Shown piece after piece: positions 15,978-24,334 of a DNA stretch of 26,601 nucleotides (positions are counted from its first letter, which is position 1; each line of letters begins with the position of its first letter). Source of the stretch: JAXGPP01 sp964436865 (lineage in GTDB: Bacteria; Planctomycetota; Planctomycetia; Pirellulales; Thermoguttaceae); NCBI GenBank assembly GCA_964436865.1, contig CAYTFK010000059.1, positions 1 to 26,601 of the forward strand. Direction: 5' to 3'. The notes below the pieces were generated by a model, which ran no database searches, was not told the origin of the DNA, and saw only the letters and a program-made list of their open reading frames with translations. The translations under genes and the position numbers were made by a program.

Positions 15978-17417
15978 CTACTTGGCCTCCGCCCACATCG
16001 CGTTGACCATTTCCACGGTGCGGTCGGCGAGCATCTGGCCCCCTTCAGGCCCAACGGTGTTGCTCTGCACAATCGCACTGTAGCCGCCGCCGGGTACGGC
16101 TTTCGCCGACGGAACATAGCCGGCGCCGCCTACCAACTGGATCACGAACGTCTGCAGCGCCTGGCTCCGCGCCTTCATCTGGATGCCGAAGTCGAGGAAC
16201 AGCTCAAACGGATTCGTCGCAATCGCCACGTCACCCAGCCGCAAGACGTGCACCTCCGCATCGTGCGTCGGATTCGCGTCCTGCGTCGCATACCGGTCCA
16301 CCACCGACTGGTGCCAGAGCATGATCCGCTGCTGCTTCGGATCCTTCGAAAGCGTTTCTACCTGCGCTTTGGCCTCCGCCAGCTCCTTTTCGGTTACCTT
16401 CCGGACCGGTAACTTGAGCACTTCCACCTTGTGCACCAGCGGCACGTCGGTGCGGATGTCCTGCTCGGCCCCCTCGTACGCCTCGTCAACTCCGATGAGA
16501 ATTCGCCTGGCGATCTCCTCCAATCGCGTGAGCTTGCGCAATTCCCGCATCCGCTCTTCGGCCGCCTTGCGGAACATCAGATGCGGCGACTGGTCCCCCG
16601 CCGCCCCGATCCACGCCAGCACCGCGAGGTCTTCACCGTGGCGCTGGCGGAGGGCCACGCGCACCGGGTGGACAAAGTCCGCGTCCACCGTCGACTTCCC
16701 TTCGACCTCTTGCGCGGTACATGCCAGGTTGATCGCCGCCGCCACCAGCTTCTTCTCCGCATTCCAGAAGAACAATGTCTCGATCGCGTGGTCTTCATAC
16801 CCTTCGATGTTGCGGAAATCCGGCCGGTTGGTGGCGCCGTACATCTGCGCGCTCCCGTCGGCATACACGGCCCGCCGATTCTGGCCGACCACGGCATGCC
16901 CCAGCCCCCATCCCACCGCACCCGGCTTCCGTCCCTTCCACGCGCGCACCGCCGCATCCGCCACCCGCTCCACGAAGAACTTCGTGTACTCGCTCGGCCG
17001 CATCACGCCCTCTTCGGGCATGTCGTACTTTCCCTCTTCAAACACCGGCCCGGTATGGGTATGGGTCGCACTCAGAAACAGCTTCTGCGGCTCGATCTCC
17101 GGCGCTAGCTCTTTCACCCGGCTGCGAATCTGCTCCACAACCTCGCCGGGAAAGTAACACACGTCGCACGAAACCATGATCGCCTCGTCGAGCGACGTCT
17201 CTCCCTCGCGCGACTCGATCGCCACGACCGATGCCTCCAGCGGGCTGTCGACCTTGCTGCTGATTCGCGTGTGCATCTGCCCCTGCAGCGCGATCGGCTG
17301 ATCGGGGGTGATGTCGACGTTGGCTGTCCCCACCAGCAACTCCGCCGCCATTCCGGCCGCAGCCCAGGCCGCAATCATCCACGCCACAAAACCCACCGAA
17401 ATCATTCTGCTTTGCAT
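15978..17417 (-). CDS. Exported neutral/alkaline ceramidase-like hydrolase
   Basis: A 479-residue protein beginning with a signal peptide (MISVGFVAWMIAAWAAAGMAA, cleavage near residue 25) followed by a neutral/alkaline non-lysosomal ceramidase-type N-terminal domain. Evidence is the opening VGTANVDITPDQPIALQG, the zinc-site motif SATHTHTGP (116-124), FLSATHTH context, WGLGHAVVGQNRR, and the closing GGAGYVPSAKAVPGGGYS. Full ceramidases are longer, about 650 residues or more, and carry a C-terminal beta-sandwich that is absent here, so it is a short form. True ceramidases release fatty acid from ceramide; for the short planctomycete forms the substrate is not established. ATG 17417 follows GAGAG. 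It lies 92 bp after the stop of the BNR gene and is probably in the same minus-strand unit. Confidence 0.85.
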   Translation of the reverse strand: MQSRMISVGFVAWMIAAWAAAGMAAELLVGTANVDITPDQPIALQGQMHTRISSKVDSPLEASVVAIESREGETSLDEAIMVSCDVCYFPGEVVEQIRSRVKELAPEIEPQKLFLSATHTHTGPVFEEGKYDMPEEGVMRPSEYTKFFVERVADAAVRAWKGRKPGAVGWGLGHAVVGQNRRAVYADGSAQMYGATNRPDFRNIEGYEDHAIETLFFWNAEKKLVAAAINLACTAQEVEGKSTVDADFVHPVRVALRQRHGEDLAVLAWIGAAGDQSPHLMFRKAAEERMRELRKLTRLEEIARRILIGVDEAYEGAEQDIRTDVPLVHKVEVLKLPVRKVTEKELAEAKAQVETLSKDPKQQRIMLWHQSVVDRYATQDANPTHDAEVHVLRLGDVAIATNPFELFLDFGIQMKARSQALQTFVIQLVGGAGYVPSAKAVPGGGYSAIVQSNTVGPEGGQMLADRTVEMVNAMWAEAK

Positions 17418-17446
17418 GATTCATCTCTCGGGCTGAAGATTCCGCC

Positions 17447-17471
17447 CCCTCTCCCGCCAGGCGGGAGAGGG
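17447..17471. repeat. GC-rich palindrome, REP-like
   Basis: CCCTCTCCCG (17447-17456) and CGGGAGAGGG (17462-17471) form a perfect 10-bp stem around a 5-nt loop between the BNR and ceramidase-like genes. No T-run follows on either strand. The sequence resembles dispersed GC-rich intergenic palindromes known from many high-GC bacteria. It may modulate the transcript between the two genes, but only one copy is present in this window. Confidence 0.5.
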
Positions 17472-17509
17472 AAACGGGGTAGAGAACAATCTCCGTCTCG
17501 TGAAAGGCT

Positions 17510-18706
17510 CTAACCTTGTTCGATCGTCCATGTCGCCTGACGCAGCACGGCTCGCGGCGAGCCCTTCATCGCCTCGTACCACACGGTAAGCAGTGTGCCG
17601 TCGTCGAGTTCCACCGTCGACGGATAACCGAGATCGTGCCCCGCGCCGTCGCCGGAAACCGTCATCGGTCCCGACCACGTGCGGCCGTGATCGGTGCTCA
17701 CGCGGGCCTGGTTCCCGAACGGCGGCCGCCGGTGCCCGTACGTCATCAGCAGGTGGCCGTTCTTGAGCCGCAGCAGATGCGAAGGAAGGCCCCAGACTCC
17801 AATCGGGTGCGGCATGCTCCATGTCTTGCCACCGTCCGTCGATTCGCACTGCAGCGTCTCGCCACTGTTCGCCTTGTTGTGGTTGCGGATCTGGAGCACG
17901 ATCTGCCCGTCGGTTGCTTCCACGGCGTGCAACTCGTGGTATTGATCGCGGCTGTCGTCCGGTCGCACCGGCACATCGGCGAGCCACTTCCACGTGACCC
18001 CGTCGTCGTTCGATTCGCACACGCCCACGCGCCCCTCTTCTCCCTTGTCGGGCACGTCCCAAAGCGTTTTGCCGGCGTAAAGCAGGCGGCCGTCGCTCAG
18101 TTGGATCGGGCCGTGCGGACTGTTCACCAGGCTCCGATAAGGAGCCGACCACGTGACGCCCCGATCGGTCGAACGAAGCATCCACACGCCAAGCTGGCCC
18201 TTGCGCTCTTCGGGCGTCAGCCGCCGGTGGGCCGCCCGCCACGCATCAAACCGCTCCGGCGGCAACGGCCACGGGTTCTTCTCGGGCGTCGTTTTCTTCT
18301 CCGCCTTCTCGAGGATCGATTCGTAGGCCAGCGAAGTGAACGTCGTCACCAGGATCGTCCCCTTGGCCGTTTCCAGCACGCCCGAATCGCGGTCGTCGAT
18401 TGCCGAGTCCATGAGCACGCGAGGCCATGTCCAGGTCTGGCCACCGTCGTCCGACTGCATCAGTTCCACGCGGCCGAATGGGCAGACATGCGATTCCCGC
18501 CCGCCCGAATACGACAACAGAAGCCGCCCGCTCTGGCATCGGGCCACGGTCGGCCAGCCGTTATACAGATCCGGTTGCAGGCTAATAACCTTAGTCTCCC
18601 TGACCGCGGCCTGAGCCGCCGCCCTCGCCGAACGCGCCCCAACCACCACGGCCGCCGCAGCGGCCCCCGTGGCGCACAGCCATTGCCTTCGATTCCAGCG
18701 TGACAT
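17510..18706 (-). CDS. Tat-exported BNR/sialidase-fold protein
   Basis: A 398-residue protein with a twin-arginine signal (SRWNRRQWLCATGAAAAAVV, cleavage near SARA) and a six-bladed sialidase-type propeller. At least five Asp-box repeats of the SxDxGxTW type are visible: SDDGGQTW, STDRGVTW, SNDDGVTW, STDGGKTW and STDHGRTW. This fold is used by exo-alpha-sialidases and many uncharacterised glycan-active proteins. The catalytic Asp, Tyr/Glu and Arg triad of sialidases could not be assigned with confidence. Tat export suggests folding before export. ATG 18706 is preferred over 18724 because GGAGGA (18714-18719) is 7 nt away. It leads a probable minus-strand unit with the ceramidase-like gene and is divergent from the GH20 cluster. 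Confidence 0.85.
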   Translation of the reverse strand: MSRWNRRQWLCATGAAAAAVVVGARSARAAAQAAVRETKVISLQPDLYNGWPTVARCQSGRLLLSYSGGRESHVCPFGRVELMQSDDGGQTWTWPRVLMDSAIDDRDSGVLETAKGTILVTTFTSLAYESILEKAEKKTTPEKNPWPLPPERFDAWRAAHRRLTPEERKGQLGVWMLRSTDRGVTWSAPYRSLVNSPHGPIQLSDGRLLYAGKTLWDVPDKGEEGRVGVCESNDDGVTWKWLADVPVRPDDSRDQYHELHAVEATDGQIVLQIRNHNKANSGETLQCESTDGGKTWSMPHPIGVWGLPSHLLRLKNGHLLMTYGHRRPPFGNQARVSTDHGRTWSGPMTVSGDGAGHDLGYPSTVELDDGTLLTVWYEAMKGSPRAVLRQATWTIEQG

Positions 18707-19047
18707 CGATGTATCCTCCAGCACGAGGCAGTCGCAGAATATGAGTCTTTCAGTGCCTGAGTGTGAAACGGCGGCGATCAGAAGTCAAGCCGGCAATACG
18801 ATCGAAGCGCGCGAGCCCGGCGCTCGCGCAGGACCGATCGAGACCGCCAATAACGCCCGTTCCACTGGCCCCACGGTGTTCTGCACGGTTGACGTCTCCT
18901 GGAGGAAGCGTTAGAAACGGCCTGTGCTTCAAGGGCTTTGCTTTTGCCGCTCGAAACAATGACAATGGCCCGCGACGACGAACTCGCCCGGATGTCGCGC
19001 CGCTCGATGTCTCCGACCTGCAACCTGTCCTGCCCGAGGAGGATGTG
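18707..19047. other. Divergent intergenic region with hairpin
   Basis: This gap separates the BNR gene (minus) from the GH20-like gene (plus) and should hold both promoters. A candidate minus-strand promoter is described separately. A perfect 8-bp hairpin, GCGCGAGC (18809-18816) with GCTCGCGC (18822-18829), lies near the middle and could be an operator or RNA structure. The GH20 frame runs open through part of the gap, but its extra residues are basic and unnatural, so it is not treated as coding. No convincing plus-strand hexamer pair was seen. Confidence 0.55.
18738..18767 (-). promoter_or_regulatory. Candidate promoter for BNR/sialidase-fold gene
   Basis: On the minus strand TTCACA (18767-18762) and CATATT (18743-18738) are spaced by 18 nt, with 5 and 4 consensus matches respectively. 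Transcription would begin near 18731, giving a short leader before GGAGGA at 18719-18714. Confidence 0.4.
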
Positions 19048-20592
19048 ATGGAAATATTCCCGCGATATGCGCTGGGGATCCTGCTGCTCGCAGCATCGGC
19101 GCCAATCGTTCTGGCAGACGGCGTCTTGCTTACGCCCGCTCCGCGCGAACTGACCTGGACGGAAGCCCGGTTGGAACTGGGCCGGCAGTGCGCGATCGTG
19201 GCCGGCCCCGCCGAGCAGCAAGTCGCACGGGTCCTGGCCGCCGAACTGAAACGGCTCAATGGCATCTCGGCGAGCGTGACACCGCGGGCGTCCGACGCCC
19301 CGCGAATCACCCTCTGTCTGGCTGGCACCGATACGGGCAAGGCCTGGCTCGCGAAGCTCTCGGGGCAGGTCGCCTGGCCGCCCGAGCGAAATCTGCACGA
19401 GGCCTACATCCTGAACGTTGATGCCCGGGATGCGGTGATCGTGGCCGAGACTCCTCGCGGCCTGCTCTACGGCAGCCAGACGCTCCTGCAACTCGTCCAG
19501 CCAGACGCCTCGGGGCAAGGAAACCATCTGCTGGGCGCGCGGATTCTCGACTATCCCCAGTTGGCCTTTCGCGGCGTCCACCTGTGCATCTTTCCGAATA
19601 CCGAGCTGGCCGCGATCCGCCAGGCGATCCTCGTCGCCGCGCGATACAAGTACAACGCGGTCGTGATCGAGGCGTGGGCGTCGCTGGCGTCGCGCAAGCG
19701 CCCGGAGACCGCCTATCCCCACGCCTACACGCCGGACCAGCTTCGGCCGCTCGTGGAGCTTGCCCGCTCCTTGGGAATGGAAGTGATCCCCATGCTCAAC
19801 TCGTGGGGCCATGCCAGCGGAATGCGGTCCCGGTCGAGCCAGCACGTGGTCCTCGACCGCTTTCCGCAGTACCGCGAGCTGTACGAGCCGGACGGCTGGT
19901 CGTTCTGCCTGAGCAATCCGGCCATCTACCCGCACCTGTTCGACCGCTACGAGGAACTGCTGGAGCTGACTGGCCCGACGCGGTACTTCCACCTGGGCAT
20001 GGACGAAGCGTGGGGGCACCTGGGGCTTGCCGAGAGCAACAATTGCCGCGGCAACGAACCGCGGAAACTGCTGGTGGAACATTTGCGGAAGCTTCACGGT
20101 TACTTCGCCGAGCGCAAGATCCAGGTGCTCATGTGGCACGACATGTTCATCCAGCGCGATCATCCGGAGTTAGGGCGTTTGTCGCCGGCCAACAGCGTGC
20201 CGCCCTTTAACAGCCACTTGGCGCTGGACGAGCTGCCCAAAGACGTGATCATCGCGGCCTGGAATTACGATGAAGGCCGCGAGTGGCCGGTGCCCAAGTA
20301 CTTCCACGACAAGGGCTACCCGGTGGTCGTCTGCCCCTGGAAGAGCCAGCGCAATACGATCTCGCTGCTGAACACGGCCAAGCAGCTCGACCTGCTCGGG
20401 CTGCTGGCTACCACGTGGGATTCGCTCGACGTGGCCCTTCCTTCCGTGGCCGAAGCCGGCGTGCTCGCGTGGACGGCCCCCGGCTACGATCTCAAGCAGA
20501 TCCCGTTCGACCATTGGGTCGCCGAGATCCGCAAGCTGCCGATTTGCGATCTGCCCGCGCTGGAGAAAACCATGAAACCGCTGGAGGATTGA
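19048..20592 (+). CDS. Exported GH20-like beta-N-acetylhexosaminidase
   Basis: A 514-residue protein with a signal peptide (YALGILLLAASAPIVLA) and the two-domain layout of glycoside hydrolase family 20. Residues about 24-165 form the GH20b-type alpha/beta domain (VLLTPAPRELTW, and ETPRGLLYGSQTLLQLVQP). The TIM barrel starts at about 178 (LAFRGVHLCIF) and carries the catalytic pair D319-E320 in YFHLGMDEAWG. Asp and Glu fit the substrate-assisted mechanism that releases terminal GlcNAc or GalNAc. The usual substrate-binding D-x-x-R near the first barrel strand is not seen (CIFPNTELAAI instead), so the specificity may differ. ATG 19048 follows GAGGAGGA at about 19035-19043. It is the first gene of the plus-strand carbohydrate cluster; only 2 nt separate it from the next gene. 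Confidence 0.85.
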   Translation: MEIFPRYALGILLLAASAPIVLADGVLLTPAPRELTWTEARLELGRQCAIVAGPAEQQVARVLAAELKRLNGISASVTPRASDAPRITLCLAGTDTGKAWLAKLSGQVAWPPERNLHEAYILNVDARDAVIVAETPRGLLYGSQTLLQLVQPDASGQGNHLLGARILDYPQLAFRGVHLCIFPNTELAAIRQAILVAARYKYNAVVIEAWASLASRKRPETAYPHAYTPDQLRPLVELARSLGMEVIPMLNSWGHASGMRSRSSQHVVLDRFPQYRELYEPDGWSFCLSNPAIYPHLFDRYEELLELTGPTRYFHLGMDEAWGHLGLAESNNCRGNEPRKLLVEHLRKLHGYFAERKIQVLMWHDMFIQRDHPELGRLSPANSVPPFNSHLALDELPKDVIIAAWNYDEGREWPVPKYFHDKGYPVVVCPWKSQRNTISLLNTAKQLDLLGLLATTWDSLDVALPSVAEAGVLAWTAPGYDLKQIPFDHWVAEIRKLPICDLPALEKTMKPLED

Positions 20593-20594
20593 CG

Positions 20595-21626
20595 ATGGCC
20601 GTTCTTGAAACGGGCGTGAGCTATTACGGTCTCAACTACGTGGAGCACGCCCAGCGCGATTTTCAGGAGATGCTCGACCACAACTGCACCGCCGTGGTGC
20701 TGGCGCTCTCGGAGTTCGACCTGGACTTCTGGTTTCCCAATATCAAGGCCATCGCCCAGGCCGGCCGCGAGATGGGCCTCAAGGTGTATCTCGACACGTG
20801 GGGCATCGGCAAGTGGTTCGGAGGCGAGCCTCCCAGCCTGTTCCTCACCAATAACCCCGGCAACCGCCAGGTATCGGCCTTCACCGGCGAACCGCTCCCG
20901 GCCTGCTGCTTCAACACGAAGGCCTTCCGCGACTACTTCTTGGACCTCTGCGAGAGACTGGCCCGCGAGGTCGATGCCGATGGCTTCTTCTGGGACGAGC
21001 CTCACTACGCCCTCCCCAAGGGCTATGCATCGATCACCGGCGGGGCCGGCGACGACTGGAGCTGCCGCTGCGAATTCTGCCAGCGGATGTTCGCCGAGCA
21101 GTATGGCTACGCCATGCCTCGCCAGCTCACCCCCGAGGTGAAGCGATTTCGCCACGACCGGGCGCTCGACATTCTGGAAACCGCGTCGCGCCGCATCCGG
21201 GCGATCCGTCCCGCGAGCAAGATCATCTGTTGCGTCCACGCCACCCTGGGCACGTACTACGTGACCGAGAACCGCGGTTACGACAATTGGGATCGCGTGG
21301 CGGCCTCGGCCGCTTGCGACGTCTTCAGCACCACGATCCTCTCTTACCAGTTGCCGCGCAGCTTCTTTCGCTCGATTACCCAACGCACCCTCGATGTCGC
21401 CGCGAAACACGGCAAGGGGGCGCAGCGCTGGGTGATGGGCTATTACCAGGAACCGGAGAATCTCGCCGAAATCGCCGACGTAATCCGGCTCTACGCCGAC
21501 ATGGGCGTGGAGAGCATCTTTGCCTGGACCTACCGCGGCGGACACGGCACGGTGCTCGCCGCCCCGCGGGCCCTGGAAGTGTGGGACACGATCGGCCGGG
21601 CCTACGGCGAAGTACTGCAAAAGTAG
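20595..21626 (+). CDS. TIM-barrel-like protein of unknown function, glycosidase-like
   Basis: A 343-residue protein without a signal peptide. I do not recognise a named family. The alternating strand/helix pattern (LETGVSYYGLNYV, VVLALSEFDLDFW, LKVYLDTWGI, ADGFFWDEPHY, KIICCVHATLG, VESIFAWTYRGG) suggests a TIM barrel related to glycoside hydrolases. D134-E135 in FFWDEPHY sits at a strand end where barrel glycosidases keep acidic catalytic residues. A cysteine cluster, C157-R-C159-E-F-C162, could bind zinc. The start ATG 20595 lies 2 nt after the GH20 stop with GGAGG (20583-20587) inside the upstream gene, so the two are translationally linked. The most likely role is cytoplasmic processing of a sugar imported by the cluster; this is inference. 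Confidence 0.75.
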   Translation: MAVLETGVSYYGLNYVEHAQRDFQEMLDHNCTAVVLALSEFDLDFWFPNIKAIAQAGREMGLKVYLDTWGIGKWFGGEPPSLFLTNNPGNRQVSAFTGEPLPACCFNTKAFRDYFLDLCERLAREVDADGFFWDEPHYALPKGYASITGGAGDDWSCRCEFCQRMFAEQYGYAMPRQLTPEVKRFRHDRALDILETASRRIRAIRPASKIICCVHATLGTYYVTENRGYDNWDRVAASAACDVFSTTILSYQLPRSFFRSITQRTLDVAAKHGKGAQRWVMGYYQEPENLAEIADVIRLYADMGVESIFAWTYRGGHGTVLAAPRALEVWDTIGRAYGEVLQK

Positions 21627-21637
21627 GAGAACAACAC

Positions 21638-22399
21638 ATGGAAACCGCCGATGGAGACCTTGGTTACCTGGACGCCACGGTAGCGCTGATGCGCAAGATC
21701 GAGGCCGAGCAGCGCGGGAATATCGAAAAGGCGGCCGATCTCATGGTCGAGGCGATCGCCGCTGACCGGCTCATCCACGTCTATGGCGGCGGCGGGCATA
21801 CCACGCTGGTGATGGGTGAGATGTTCTTTCGCGCCGGCGGACTGGCCAACATCAATCCCATCATGGAAACCGGCCTGTCCGTCTTCAATCAGGCGCTGAA
21901 GTACCTGGAACTGGAACGCTGCGTGAACTACGGGCGGAGCATCATGAAGTACTACCGCCTGGAGCCGGACGATGTACTGATCATCTTCCACAACATCGGC
22001 ATCAACCCGGCCACGATCGACGCGGCTATGGAAGCCAAAGAGCGCGGCGCGAAGATCATCGCCGTCAGTTCGTCGCTCTGGCAGAGCCAGATGCCGGCCG
22101 ACCATTTCATCCGGCATCCCAATGGGAAGAACCTCTTCGATCTGGCCGACGTCTGCATCGACGACTACAACGAGGTGGGCGATTGCGCGGTGCGCGTGCC
22201 GGGATTCGATACCCCCATCGCGCCCAACTCGAACGTGGTTGACTTCTTCATCGCCCACCGCCTGGAGATCGAGACGGTGAAGCGCTGCGTCGCCCGCGGC
22301 ATCGAGCCGCCCGTCTGGCGCAGCGCCAATGCCCCCGGCGGCGACGAATTCAACGCCCGCTATGTGGCGAAGTACCTTCCCAGAGTGAAGAGTCTTTAA
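21638..22399 (+). CDS. SIS-domain sugar isomerase family protein
   Basis: A 253-residue cytoplasmic protein of the SIS (sugar isomerase) fold, resembling the UPF0309-type group. The phosphosugar-binding first strand and loop are HVYGGGGHTTLVMGEMFFRAGG (41-62), followed by NINPIMETGLS. The second half shows LIIFHNIGINPATIDAAMEAKERGAKIIAVSS, the usual SIS Rossmann-like strand with a phosphate-binding loop, and the conserved end APNSNVVDFFIAHRLEIETV. Members act on or sense phosphorylated sugars, often amino sugars, for isomerisation or etherase steps. ATG 21638 has AGGAG (21625-21629) 8 nt upstream and is 11 nt from the previous stop. It fits an amino-sugar pathway fed by the upstream GH20-like enzyme, but the exact reaction is not readable. 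Confidence 0.85.
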   Translation: METADGDLGYLDATVALMRKIEAEQRGNIEKAADLMVEAIAADRLIHVYGGGGHTTLVMGEMFFRAGGLANINPIMETGLSVFNQALKYLELERCVNYGRSIMKYYRLEPDDVLIIFHNIGINPATIDAAMEAKERGAKIIAVSSSLWQSQMPADHFIRHPNGKNLFDLADVCIDDYNEVGDCAVRVPGFDTPIAPNSNVVDFFIAHRLEIETVKRCVARGIEPPVWRSANAPGGDEFNARYVAKYLPRVKSL

Positions 22400-22425
22400 T
22401 TGGACCGATCAGGGGACCGCTCATC

Positions 22426-23217
22426 ATGAATGCGGCATCGACAGGATTGGATCTTGACGCCTTCCTGCGGCGGCTGGCAGGCAAGTATGCGGTCGACGTG
22501 CCAGACGCCTGGCGTCTGGCGGCAACCGCTGACAATGTTCCGGCGGGCGCCGTGGTGCTCGTGCCCGGCTGGACCGTCGTGGATCGCGAGCCGTCGGAGG
22601 CGGTTCTGCCGCTCTTGCCCTGGCGGAGCGAACGCCGCTTTGCGGAGTTGAAACGCATGGTCGACGAGCGGACGGTCGAGTCGGTCTCAATGTGCCGATT
22701 CAGCTCGATGACTGACGGGCGAGCCATGAACTTGCCGGCGGTGCTGTACCGCGAGTTTGATCTGGCCGAGTGGCTCACCGGCTCAACGATCGCGGCGGTC
22801 ACGGCGAGCATCGAGGCCGGCCGCTGGGCCCACGTGATCGTGCGCCTGGCAAACGGGATCGTGTGCGGGGTCGAAGCCGGCACAACACTGCCGCTCGGCA
22901 CCGCCCCCATTGACCGGCACGAACTGATCGGCCGCCGCGGCGTGGCCTGCGATCGGCTTGTCGACAGCCAAATACCGCAAAGCTCGATCTACACTTTCAC
23001 CGCGGCTGGCGCGCAACAATACACCGACGTCGACACGGAGTTGTTCGGACTGGCTGTGGATGACGTGAGCCTGGTCCGCTCCGCATACGAGATGGCAATC
23101 CATCCCGATCGGGCCGATGCGATGCGCACGCAGCATCGCCGGTTGTGCGGCCTGGTGCGTCGGGCTTTCGAATCGGACAGACAAAACCAACGAGTTGCCG
23201 TGGAAGGAGGACAATGA
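22426..23217 (+). CDS. Hypothetical protein resembling the C-terminal half of Gfo/Idh/MocA enzymes
   Basis: A 263-residue protein with no named family that I recognise. No Rossmann motif is present. The segment from about 120 to 210 (TGSTIAAVTASIEAGRWAHVIV, then GIVCGVEAGTTLPLG, then IDRHELIGRRGVACDR) resembles the beta-sheet half of Gfo/Idh/MocA oxidoreductases, which mediates substrate binding and oligomerisation. The first 100 residues are less clear. The ATG at 22426 follows AGGGGA (22411-22416). Its stop overlaps the start region of the full-length Gfo/Idh/MocA gene, so coupled translation and a partnership with that protein are plausible. It may be a substrate-binding or regulatory partner. 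This assignment is inference and a dedicated profile search would settle it. Confidence 0.65.
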   Translation: MNAASTGLDLDAFLRRLAGKYAVDVPDAWRLAATADNVPAGAVVLVPGWTVVDREPSEAVLPLLPWRSERRFAELKRMVDERTVESVSMCRFSSMTDGRAMNLPAVLYREFDLAEWLTGSTIAAVTASIEAGRWAHVIVRLANGIVCGVEAGTTLPLGTAPIDRHELIGRRGVACDRLVDSQIPQSSIYTFTAAGAQQYTDVDTELFGLAVDDVSLVRSAYEMAIHPDRADAMRTQHRRLCGLVRRAFESDRQNQRVAVEGGQ

Positions 23218-24293
23218 TGCGGCCGGTGAAGATCGCCATGATGTCGCTGACCCACGGTCACACGCGCAAGTACTACCAGACGCTGCGTGACTCGCCGAAG
23301 CTGGAATGGGTGGCCGCCTGCGCCGAGAACGACACGGTCGAGCAAATCTTCAGAAGCAAGAATCCCGATGTGCCGTGTTACCGCGACGAGCAGGAGATGT
23401 TTGATCGTCACCCGGACATCGAGGCCGTGGTGCTCGCTTCAGCCAACAGCCGGCACTTCGACGAGATGCGAGCCTGCGCCGAGCGCAAAATCCACATATT
23501 GTCGATGAAGATCCCCACCTTCGACATGACTGAGTATGACCGGATGATCGAGCTGGTCGATCAGGCCGGGATCGTTTGCCAGATCGAGTTGGAGATGCAC
23601 TACAACCCCGTGGTGCACCGCGTGTGGAAGTTGCTGGAAGAGGGCGTAATTGGTCGGATACGGGCCGTGGCTGCGACGAACATCACCCTCTCGCCGGTTT
23701 GGGCGTTTCCCTGGCAGGGGGTACCGGAACTGAGCTACGGTCGGCGAGTCCCCCTCGCTGAAGGCAATTCGCGGTTCCGCGGCGGGGCATTGTGCGATCA
23801 TCCGCACATCTTCGACATGATCCGCTGGCTCACCGGCGCGGATTTCCGGTTGGTCTTCGCCGAGCAAGCGCCGAACCTCCGCGAAGACCTTGAGGTCGAG
23901 GATATGCTCCTGGTAACCGGCAAAATGACCGACGGCACCACCTTTCTGCTCGATCCATCCTGGTCGCGGCTCGAAGAGCGCCTGCCCGAACCGGGCCCCG
24001 GCTGGGAAGTCTTTCCCAAACGCATGGAGGTGAACTTCACCCTGCACGGCGAGAAGGGGACGCTCTTGGCCGACTGCTTTGGACCGAATGTTTACCACAA
24101 CGGTGCGCCCCGCGATCGCTACACCGTGCAGTACACCTACTTCGACGAGTGGATTGGGCTCGTCGACGAGTTCGTCGATTGCGTCCGCAATGGGCGTACT
24201 CCAAAAATCAACTTGCGATGGCACCGGCGCACGATTGAAGTGATGAATGCCTGCTACGACAGTATCGCATGTGGGCAGCCAGTTACGGTTTGA
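23217..24293 (+). CDS. Gfo/Idh/MocA-family oxidoreductase
   Basis: A 358-residue NAD(P)-dependent oxidoreductase of the Gfo/Idh/MocA family. The N-terminal Rossmann part is VKIAMMSLTHGHTRKYYQTL, where the usual GxGxxG is replaced by SLTHGH. The family lysine is kept as K98 in SMKIP, the counterpart of the EKP motif. The second half shows GGALCDHPHIFDMIRWLTG, the conserved histidine/aspartate signature, and ends with the typical LVDEFVDCVRNGRTP. Such enzymes oxidise or reduce sugars, inositols or sugar acids in the cytoplasm. The start is ATG 23217, 6 nt after GGAAGGAGG; ATG 23214 is also possible. Either way it overlaps the preceding gene. The altered cofactor loop could mean unusual cofactor use. 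Confidence 0.85.
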   Translation: MRPVKIAMMSLTHGHTRKYYQTLRDSPKLEWVAACAENDTVEQIFRSKNPDVPCYRDEQEMFDRHPDIEAVVLASANSRHFDEMRACAERKIHILSMKIPTFDMTEYDRMIELVDQAGIVCQIELEMHYNPVVHRVWKLLEEGVIGRIRAVAATNITLSPVWAFPWQGVPELSYGRRVPLAEGNSRFRGGALCDHPHIFDMIRWLTGADFRLVFAEQAPNLREDLEVEDMLLVTGKMTDGTTFLLDPSWSRLEERLPEPGPGWEVFPKRMEVNFTLHGEKGTLLADCFGPNVYHNGAPRDRYTVQYTYFDEWIGLVDEFVDCVRNGRTPKINLRWHRRTIEVMNACYDSIACGQPVTV

Positions 24294-24334
24294 GAAGTCG
24301 GTAGCCGGCTGTCCGGAAGATCCGCCAGCCAACA

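Noticed and set aside
18778..20163. 461-residue minus-strand frame in the GH20-like gene
   Set aside because: Antisense shadow; the plus strand shows signal peptide and the GH20 D-E motif.
20283..20594. Longer N-terminal extension of the TIM-barrel-like gene
   Set aside because: The extension overlaps GH20 coding sequence in another frame; ATG 20595 has a proper ribosome site.
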